Assembly: GCA_964467705.1 (NCBI GenBank)
Contig: CAYXUZ010000005.1
Span: forward strand, 32,031-96,030
Direction: 5' to 3'
Origin: CAADGU01 sp964467705
Lineage (GTDB): Bacteria; Chloroflexota; Anaerolineae; Promineifilales; Promineifilaceae
DNA: 64,000 nucleotides
In this document: piece by piece, positions 16,821 through 26,300 of the stretch
Position numbering within the stretch: the stretch's first letter is position 1
Layout: every line of letters begins with the position of its first letter
Notes under the pieces: model-generated
What the model was told of the DNA's origin: nothing
The model's input: the letters and a program-made list of their open reading frames with translations, nothing else
Databases searched by the model: none
Position numbers and translations under genes: made by a program

Positions 16821-19800
16821 ATGACCGAACTGAACCAAATGGACAACCGGCTTTCTACCAGAAAACGAATCGCTCGTTTTTTGGATAGCCTGGCGCGACC
16901 ATCTGCTTCCATAACCGACCCTGCCGAGCGACAGAGAGTGCGTTTCCTGGCAACCATCATACTGGTAATTGCCGGTTTGACGGCCGTGAACCTGCCTGTT
17001 CGTTTTCTTTCTGGCAGCGCCTTTGAAGAACCCCAGGAAACTCTCCTTTATGTAGTGGTCACGCTGGCTCTTTTCAGCGCTTACATGATCAGCCGCACGG
17101 CGCATTATCGCTGGGCGCCACTCATTGCCATTGTGGCTCTTACTTCCACCATCTACGTCTCCTTTTTCCTGGCCGATCCACCGTCCCAAACCAGTTTTCT
17201 CTTTTTAGTTGTCATTGTCCTGTTTGCCAGCGCCATTTTGTCTAACCGTGACACCTTCTTGTTTGCTGCTGCCAATATCGTCTTTTTGTTGATGGGGCCT
17301 TTGTTTTTTCCCACCATGGAATATGCCCTATTGGGCCAGGCTGTTGGTTTACTCATCATTTGCACCACCCTTATTTTGGTTGCTAACCAGCACCGAAATC
17401 GCGTAGAGGAAATCCAGCAAGAAAAATTGAAAGCCGCCAATCAGCAGTTACAGATATTTAGCCAATCTTTGGAAGAGCGTGTTCAGGAACGTACCAATGA
17501 CCTGGTGCTGGCGGCGGAAGTGGGTCAGGCGATTTCCCAAATTCGAGACCTGGATGATCTGTTGCGGCAGGCGGCCACACTCATCCGCGAGCGTTTTGAC
17601 TTATACCACACACAGATTTACCTGATGGATGAAACAGGCCAATGGTTGCGGCTGCGGGCTGGCACCGGTGCTGTGGCCCAAACATTGTTGGCGCAGGGGC
17701 ATCGGCTGCCGGTGGATGAACATTCCATCAACGGCCGTGCCGCCGCTCTGGGCAAACCCGTCATAGTGGCTGACACACAAAGTAGCGACTTTTTCCGACC
17801 CAACCCGGCGCTGCCCGATACTCGCTCAGAAATGGCCGTCCCCCTCATATCTGGCGACCAGGTTGTTGGTGTGCTGGATATGCAAAGCAGCCAGGTCAAC
17901 GGTCTGAATGAAGCGGTTTTACCCGCTTTTGAAACCCTCACTGCCCAATTGGCGGTGGCTGTGCAGAATGCAAACCTGCTCATGGAAATGACCGAAACCA
18001 CCCTCTTCCTTGACTCCATCATCGCCAACATCCCTTTGATCTTATTTGTCAAGGAGGCGACAGATTTGCGCTATGTGCGGGTTAGTAAGGGAATGGAAGA
18101 ATTGGTTGGGTTGCCGGCGGCGGAAATAGAAGGCAAAAACCACTACGACTTCTTCCCACCGGAAACGGCAGCCAGTTTTGCTGCTCAGGATTATCAGGTT
18201 TTGCAGAACAAAAATTTGGTAGAAGTCCCTGAAGAAATCGTAGAGGGGGTAAACGGCGTAGTTGTCTTGCAAACGCTGAAGGCGCCGGTTTTGGGCGCAG
18301 ACGGTGAACCCAAATATCTTATCGGGTTGTCCACGGATATTACCGAACGTAAGCAAATTCAAGAGCAATTGGCCGAGCGCTTAAAGCAGCTTAACCTGCT
18401 GAACGAGATCGGGCGCAAAGCGGAGGAAGTCTCGACGATTGATGAGTTTATGACCTGGACCACCCTGCGTGTGCCGCAAACGATGAGCCACCCAGAAGCC
18501 TGCCTGGCTGCCGTGACAATGGGGGGGCAAACTTTTGGGGATGATCGTGCGGTGACACTGCCCCGTCATATAGTGGAAGACCTGACGGTGCGGGGGGAAT
18601 TGGTTGGCCGTATTCACATTGCCTATAGTGATCCGACACTGAATTTCCGTGATGAAGACAGCGCCCTTATTGGCAGTGTGGGGCAGCGTATTAGCAGCTA
18701 TATTGAAAATCAACAGTTGTTAGCCCAGCTTCAAGCGCAGGCGGAAAATTTGCAGAAGGTGGCCGAAATCAGCACGGCCGTTGCTGCCAGCCGCAACCCT
18801 TACCAATTGGCCCAAGATGTGGCCGACCGAACCTATACTGCTTTTGGTCTTTACCAGACGGCCGTGTTCATTCTGGAAGAAAACGACCTGGTTCTCATTG
18901 GTGCAGCCGGTAATTTAGGCATTGCCGCCAGCAGCCAGAGTCCACGCCTGTCACAACATACCCTCAAATCACTGGTTGCCCGTGCGGCCCGCACCGGTCA
19001 GGTCATTCTCGTCAATGATGTAGCCACAGAGCCAGACTTTTTGCCTCATTCTCTGCTGCCAGAGACTAAAGCTGAGATAGTGACGCCGCTGCTGGTAGGC
19101 GAGCGTGTTTTAGGTGTGCTGGATATCCAATCGAACCGGCGCGATGCATTTACAGCCGAAGACCTCAACATATTTACCACCCTGGCTTCCCAGGTGGCTA
19201 TCTCCTTGCAAAATGCCCGGCAATACCAGCAAACCCAGCAGGCGTTGGAAGAACTCAGTTCGTTGCAGCGGGTCATTACCGGTGAAAGCTGGCAAGCATT
19301 TGCGCGCAGTCGGCAGCGAGTGGTGCAGGGATATATTGCCAATCGCCAGTATGTTCAGCCAATTATGGCGTCTGCCCAGGCAGAAGATGCCGATATAGCG
19401 GCGACGGCCGTGCCGCCTGATCTGGGGAATGAAGCGGCACTGGTGATTCCAGTGCAGGTGCGGGGGACGACCATTGGCAAATTGGGTGTGCGAAAAGATG
19501 CGGCTACGGCCGTAGCCCCGGAGACGGAGTCATTGTTAACCGCCATTGCCCAACAAGTAGCGGAAGCACTGGAACGCGCCCGCCTGTTTGAAGAGACAGA
19601 ACTGGCGCGTGCCCAAACCGACCAACTGTATGCCGGTAGTGAACGAGTGGTGCGAGCAACCACTTTGGATGAAATTTTAGAGGCGCTAACTTCCTCAACG
19701 GCGTTGCAATGGATGGATCAGGTGGATTTACTTTTCTTTGACCAACCCTGGCATGATGTTCGGCCGCAAACGATGGTAACCTTAGATTTGGTCGGCCTTC

Positions 19801-20342
19801 AGGCGGCCAACTCTGTCGGGAGCGTCTACTACTTGGCTGACTTCCCATTGACCGATGTTCTGGTAAAAGATGGGCCATTTGTCGTGAACAATGTCCACAC
19901 CGATACCGAGTTGGATGAGACGATCCATGCTTTTTTGATTGAGCAATTAGAGGTCAGCAGTGTGGTTATCTTCCCGCTGGTGGTGGGGGATCAATGGCTT
20001 GGCATGATTATGGCGCGTTCTATTGCCCCACAAGATTTCTCGGAGGCTGATGTTCGCCAGATTGGTAGTCTGGTTGACCAGGCAGCGGCAGTAGCCCAGA
20101 CCATTCGCCTGATCGAAGAAACGCAGGCCCGCGCACAGCAAGAACAGATTTTGCGGCGGGTGTCGGAACGAGTGTACACGGCCGTAGATGCGGAATCGGT
20201 GCTGCGCACGGCCGTGCAAGAAGTGGGTCGAGTGTTAGGTCTGGAAGCCTTTGTCTATCTGGATGAACCGGCGCCAGCCTTGCCGACTACAGCACTGCTT
20301 TCAGAAAAAACAACCAATGGCGCTGCGGGTAACAACCGTTAG
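16821..20342 (+). CDS. Membrane GAF/PAS sensor without kinase (array gene 4)
   Basis: 1173 residues. About six hydrophobic segments lie in residues 35-190 and a coiled coil in 195-230. In order: GAF (230-385, NPALPDTRSE), PAS (about 390-515, with FVKEATDLRYVRVSKGMEEL and ending ITERKQIQEQL), a shorter GAF-like segment (520-635), GAF (645-800, HSLLPETKAE), the W/YD module (812-925, GESWQAFARS, GYIANRQYVQP), a GAF of the LADFP subtype (935-1098) and the terminal GAF-start segment (EQILRRVSERVYTAVDAESV). No output domain. The start ATG follows GATTGGAGAATCATA, a fair ribosome binding site. The gene is 30 bases from the previous one and 51 from the next. Confidence 0.87.
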   Translation: MTELNQMDNRLSTRKRIARFLDSLARPSASITDPAERQRVRFLATIILVIAGLTAVNLPVRFLSGSAFEEPQETLLYVVVTLALFSAYMISRTAHYRWAPLIAIVALTSTIYVSFFLADPPSQTSFLFLVVIVLFASAILSNRDTFLFAAANIVFLLMGPLFFPTMEYALLGQAVGLLIICTTLILVANQHRNRVEEIQQEKLKAANQQLQIFSQSLEERVQERTNDLVLAAEVGQAISQIRDLDDLLRQAATLIRERFDLYHTQIYLMDETGQWLRLRAGTGAVAQTLLAQGHRLPVDEHSINGRAAALGKPVIVADTQSSDFFRPNPALPDTRSEMAVPLISGDQVVGVLDMQSSQVNGLNEAVLPAFETLTAQLAVAVQNANLLMEMTETTLFLDSIIANIPLILFVKEATDLRYVRVSKGMEELVGLPAAEIEGKNHYDFFPPETAASFAAQDYQVLQNKNLVEVPEEIVEGVNGVVVLQTLKAPVLGADGEPKYLIGLSTDITERKQIQEQLAERLKQLNLLNEIGRKAEEVSTIDEFMTWTTLRVPQTMSHPEACLAAVTMGGQTFGDDRAVTLPRHIVEDLTVRGELVGRIHIAYSDPTLNFRDEDSALIGSVGQRISSYIENQQLLAQLQAQAENLQKVAEISTAVAASRNPYQLAQDVADRTYTAFGLYQTAVFILEENDLVLIGAAGNLGIAASSQSPRLSQHTLKSLVARAARTGQVILVNDVATEPDFLPHSLLPETKAEIVTPLLVGERVLGVLDIQSNRRDAFTAEDLNIFTTLASQVAISLQNARQYQQTQQALEELSSLQRVITGESWQAFARSRQRVVQGYIANRQYVQPIMASAQAEDADIAATAVPPDLGNEAALVIPVQVRGTTIGKLGVRKDAATAVAPETESLLTAIAQQVAEALERARLFEETELARAQTDQLYAGSERVVRATTLDEILEALTSSTALQWMDQVDLLFFDQPWHDVRPQTMVTLDLVGLQAANSVGSVYYLADFPLTDVLVKDGPFVVNNVHTDTELDETIHAFLIEQLEVSSVVIFPLVVGDQWLGMIMARSIAPQDFSEADVRQIGSLVDQAAAVAQTIRLIEETQARAQQEQILRRVSERVYTAVDAESVLRTAVQEVGRVLGLEAFVYLDEPAPALPTTALLSEKTTNGAAGNNR

Positions 20343-20393
20343 TACACAATTCCTGCTGTGGCCGGTTCCTGACCGGGCCACCTCTGGTAACGT

Positions 20394-23300
20394 ATGATGA
20401 CTGGACTGAACCAACAACCGGAAAATGAAACCTCTGAACAGGTAAAACGGGCCAATCGAGCCTATCGTTTACTGATAGGCATGGCTATTGCCATTGCCCT
20501 GGCTGCCGGCGCTATCTTTTTCCGCCAACTTTTTGATGGAGACGAGGATTACAGCGACCTGATAGAGCCGGGCCTGGGCCTCATTGCGGCGTTGGCTATT
20601 TATGCTGGGGCAGTTTTAGCCAAAAGAGGCCGTGTCACCGCCGGCATTGTCTTGGTGGCAACCATTCTGTTTGGCTTTGACCTATTTCTCATTTCCCGCC
20701 TCACGGACATTGGGTTGCCGCTGACCATTACGTTCACATTCCTCCTGGTGCTGATTGCCAGCCAGACGTTGCCCCAGCGAAGGGTAGCCTGGGGGGTCGT
20801 ATTAACCTTTCTTATTGGTGCGGGCCTGATTATTGCAGACCTTTTCTGGCCCGTTGAACGTGGGGGCATTTCGGCTGCCGACCTGCGTATTGTTTACATT
20901 ACGGCCGTCATTCTCTTTACCCTTACTTTTGCCGTTACCATCCGTCAGTTCCCCACCTACTCGCTGCGCACAAAACTCATGTCTGCGGCCGTGACATTGG
21001 TCATCATTACCGTGATATTGACCACTGTCGTCGTAAACAACATCACCCGCCGTAACCTGACCGAGCAGTTGAACGAACAGTTCCATACCCTCAGTGCTTC
21101 ACAGGCGTCCGCAGTAAGTGAATTATTGGGTCGGGAAGTCAGCGTTTTGCAGGCTTTCAGCCTGGATAGTGGCCTGATCAGCCTCATCCGCACGAACAAT
21201 CGGGAATACCTGGGAACTGAAGAGCAGATTGCCGAAACAATTGACCAACTCAATTTGGAATGGCTTACTACCCCTGAAGGTGGTGGCATCATCAACCGGT
21301 TCAGTAATAATGCCACATCCGGTATTTTGCGTAATTATCAATATAACTTTCCGCAAAATGCGGATATGCTGGTTACAAACAGTTATGGCGCTTTGGTAGG
21401 CGCTACATCGCCTACCGATAAGTTTGACCAAAGTGAGGAAGCGTGGTGGCAGACAGCCTACAACCACGGACAAGGGGCCATGTACATTGGTTTGCCGGAG
21501 CAAAACCCCACAACAGGTACGGTGGGGATTCCCATTGCCATTCCCATCTATTCGGGTATTGAGGTTGTGGGCATCTTGCGTACAACCCTGGCGTTAACGC
21601 AACTGCGTGAACTGCTGGCCGAGGCCGGTGATTTGGGCGAGACCGTTCACAGTGATATGTTGTTTAGCGATCTGACATTGCATGATGATGATGCACATGA
21701 AGCAGACGAGATCCACTTGGCCCCAATTGAGATTGATCCGGCCATATTAGCTGCCCTGCGAGATAGCCAGATACCCAATATCGTCGGTCAGGTTGAGGGG
21801 GTATCCAGTCTGATTCATGAAGCGCCCATCTCGACGTTTGGACATATACCGGCCATTGATGCATTGGGGTGGTCTATTCTCATTCACCAACCTGAACAGG
21901 ATGCACTGGCAGCGGTGACCGCACAGGAACGGGTGAGTATTGTGCTGGCGCTGACGGCCGTAGCCGTTGGCAGCTTGCTGGCGGCCTATTTTGCCCGCTT
22001 GTTTACCGGCCCGGTAAACCGGCTGACGGACACGGCCGTGCTCATTGCTGCCGGTGACTTGAACCGCCAGGCGTCCGTGGAAACGCAGGACGAAATTGGC
22101 GTTCTGGCCCAGGCATTTAACAACATGACGGGACAGTTGCGTGCCTTCATTGGCACCCTGGAAAGTCGCGTGGCCGACCGCACCCAGGCATTAGCTACCA
22201 GCACGGAAGTCAGCCGCCGCCTCTCTACTATCCTCGACTTGGATGAACTGCTGACGGAAGTGGTCAACCAGACCCGCGACGCCTTTCATTATTACCATGC
22301 CCAGATTTATCTGTTTGACGCTTCCAAACTTTACCTGTTGATGGCCGGTGGCACAGGGGAGGCCGGGCAGCAGATGTTGGCTGCCGGGCATAAACTGCGG
22401 CTTAGTCAGGGGATTGTGGGGCGAGCAGCAGCCACTAACCAGGTAGTATTGATCCCTGATGTTTCACAGGATGACCGCTGGCTGCCTAACCCATTGCTGC
22501 CAGATACACGCGCCGAGGTGGCTATTCCTATCACCTTAGGTGATGAAGTGTTAGGCGTGCTGGATGTGCAGCACAATGTGGCAAATGGGTTGAATGAAGA
22601 AAGCGTGGCCTTGCTGCAATCTATTGCCAACCAGGTAGCTGTGGCTATTCAGAATGCGCAGCAGGTGGAGCAAACCAATATTCAATATGATATTGCTTCT
22701 GAATTGACGCAGGCCGGCCAGCCGGAACAGATTCTTGAAGCAGCCAGCAGTTACGGCCGTCGCCTGGGCGCAACGTCAGCGCAACTCCTTTTCTTTGAAA
22801 ACGATGAAAAGGAACGTCCGGAGTGGGCAGTAGTGCAGGCTGCCTGGCATACCAGCGAAGGGGGCATCCCCATTGGTACGCGCTATTACTTGCCTGATTT
22901 TGGTTTTGCCTCTTTGTGGCTCTCCTCGCCAGAACGGCCGTTACTCATTGCCGATACCTCTACCCATGAAGCCATCAGCCCGGAACTACGTAAACTGCAC
23001 ACCCAGATCAAGATCTTGGCGACGGCCGTGTTGCCATTGTACGCCCAAGGTCGCTGGGCCGGTTTGATCATCTTCAACTGGAATACCCCGCATTCCTTTA
23101 CCAGCCGCGATGAACGCATCTTCACCAATCTGGCGAAGCAAGCATTCTCCGTGGTAGAAGCGGTGCAGGCAACCCAACGCATTCAGGCCGCTTTGCATGA
23201 AGCCGAACAACTTTACCAGGTCAGCCAGCGTCTGAGCCAGGCTACCAATCTGGAAGAGTCTCTGGTCGCTGCTATGCAAACGGCTATTGACAGCGGGGCT

Positions 23301-26300
23301 TCCGGAGCCACACTGCTTACCTTCGATCTGGATCAAAATGAGCAGCCAATATGGTCGGAAATTGTGGCCACGTGGTCGAGCACAAATTCGTTCCAGACGC
23401 CCTTACATACCCGTTTCTACCTGCCAGATTTCCCCATGTCCAAATTGTGGCTGGCCGATGCCGAGAATCCGCTGTTCCTGAGCGATATTGAAGTAGACGA
23501 CCGTGTGGACCCCATTGCTAAAATGCTGTTTAAGCAGGGCGGCGCCATAGCTACCATTATTATGCCATTGGTTGTTGTGGGTCGCTGGGTGGGTTTGGTG
23601 GTTATTAACTGGGGGATGCAGCAAGAATTTACCCCCCAGCAAAAACGTGTCTACCGGGCCATTATGGGGCAATTAGCGACGGTGGTTGACCGCACCCGCC
23701 AGTTTGAACGTGGTGAACTCCTCTCATCCATCGTGGAAAACCACCCGGATCTCATTGGTGTGGGTACATTAGAGGGAAAGGCGCTCTATATAAACCCCTC
23801 TGGTCTCAAGTTGATGGGCTATTCCCCGGACTATGATGTGACGCAAATAGATGCCATCACGGCCTTTTCACCTGAAGATGCCCAAAAGCTGATTCAAGAA
23901 GGCATTCCGGCGGCCATGACCAGTGGCGGTTGGGCAGCCGAGGCTGACCTGATAACGGCCAGTGGTGACACCATTCCCGTCGAGCAGACCATCGGTATTA
24001 ACTACGACGTGGATGGCCATGCCACCAGCTTTAGCATGACCATGCGGGATATTTCGGAGCGCAAAGCAGCCGAAGAGACAATTCGCACCAGTGAGCAGTT
24101 GGCCCGCGGTTTCCAGGAAAAGTTGGCTATTTTGCAGGAAGTTACCACAGAATTATCTCGCCTGGAGACATTGCCTGACTTGTTCCAGCAGGCAATTGTG
24201 ATGGGGCATACCCGGTTGGGTTTTGACCGCTTAGGTCTTTGGACGTTTGATGAAGACCTGTTGACGATGCGGGGCACCTTTGGTACTGACAAAGAAGGCA
24301 ACCTGATAGACGAAACCCATTTGTCTCATCCTATGTCTTCCTATAAAGAGTGGTTTGAGAACATTCTAAATTCGCGGGAACGCCGCATTATTAATGAGCG
24401 CACCGATTTGTATCAAGATTATGACGTAGCGGGGCAGGGGTGGCATGTGACGGCGCTGTTGATGCAAGAGGATCGGCCCTTGGGTTATATAGCGGTGGAC
24501 AATTTGTTAAACCAACGGCCGTTGCAACCCTATGAACCGGACTTGATCTCCCTCTTTGCCAATGCGTTGGGCAGTCTGATAGCCAATAAACAGGTGCAGC
24601 AGGCAGTTAGCAAGCAGGCCCAGGAACTGCAAACAGTAGCTGACCTGAGCCGCATTGCGACCACCATTCTGGATGTGCCGGAACTATTGCAGCAAGTGGC
24701 TGACCTGACCAAAGAACGGTTCAATCTGTATCATGCGCATGTTTACCTGATGAGCCAGGATGAACAACATCTGTTGCTAATGGCCGGGGCTGGCGAGGTC
24801 GGACGCCAGATGGCTGCCGAAGGGCGGCAAATTCCTCTGCGGCAAAAGCAATCATTGGTGGCGCGAGCAGCCCGCTTGCGCCAGGGTATCATTACCAATG
24901 ATGTGCGTGCTGACGCCGGTTTCCTGCCTCATCCCCTGCTGCCAGATACCCGGTCTGAACTGGCGACGCCGTTGATCACGGGTGATCAGGTGTTGGGTGT
25001 GTTGGATATTCAGGCCAGTGAGGCCAATTATTTCACAGAAACAGATCTTAACATTCAGGCAACGCTGGCGGCGCAGATCGCCACAGCCATCCAAAATGCC
25101 CGGCAGTACCAACGTACCCAAGAGGCTTTGGATGAGCTAACCCGGATGCAGCAAATGTTAATCCGGGAAGGGTGGGAGTCTTTCCTGACCAGTCGGGAAA
25201 CAGATCTGCAAGGTTATGTTTATGATCAGCGGGAGCTGCAACCAATTAAGCGGAATGGCGCTGCTGACACGGCCGTTGCCCTGGATACAACTCTGGAACC
25301 TATGGCTGCGCCGACGGCCGTGCGCGCTCCGCTTACCGTGCGCGGGGCGACCATTGGCGTCTTGGGTGTGCGTGACCCCGCCGGTAAACCGGTGTCGGCC
25401 GATAAACAGCAGTTGCTCACCTCCATTTCACAGCAAGTGGCGGAAGCGTTGGAACGTGCTCGTCTCTTTGAAGAATCGGAAATGAGCCGACAACAGCTAG
25501 ATGCCCGTGCCAGACAGTTGGCTGCCATTAACCGGGTGGCAACGGCCGTAGCTCAACAGCTACAACCTGAACAGCTATTGGAAGCCGTTTATAAAGAAAT
25601 CCGGCAGGTGATCAATGCCGATAGTTTCTATGTGGGCTTTTATCACGAGGATACCAACACTCTGGAGATAAGCGTCAACTATGAAGGCGGCAAAAGTATG
25701 CCGCCCACCACTGTTCAGATAACGCCGACTAGCCAATCCTACCGGGTGATACAAAGTGGCGAAAGAGCGTTGGTCAACCTCACCCCAGAGCAAGTACAGG
25801 AAATACAACGGCAAATTAAAGAGAACACGGCCGTGACCATTTTGGGCGACCTGGAGAAACCTCCTACGGCTACCCAACTGTTTGTGCCTCTGCAAACAGG
25901 CCACCGCGTAACCGGCATCCTGTCTGTACAAAGTTACGCATTTAATGCCTATTCTGAGGACGACCTCGATTTGCTGACCGGCATCGCCTCTTATGTTTCC
26001 GTAGGTCTGGAGAACAGTCGCCTCTTCACCCAAACCCAGGAAAGAGCCGAAGAACTGGCCCTCATCAACGAAGTGGCTCAGGTCGTTTCCCAGCACCTGG
26101 ACATCGAACTGGTGCTGAGTACTGTGTACGAGCGTGTCAGCCAGGTAATGAGCGCCGACGCCTTCTCCGTCAGCCGCTATGATGCCCCCGCCAATATTGT
26201 GGATTATTTGTTCATCTACGATAGCGGCCAACGGCATCAGCAGCCCCCATCTCCATTACGCCAGGATAGCATGTCTTACCAAGTCATTACCTCTGGTTTG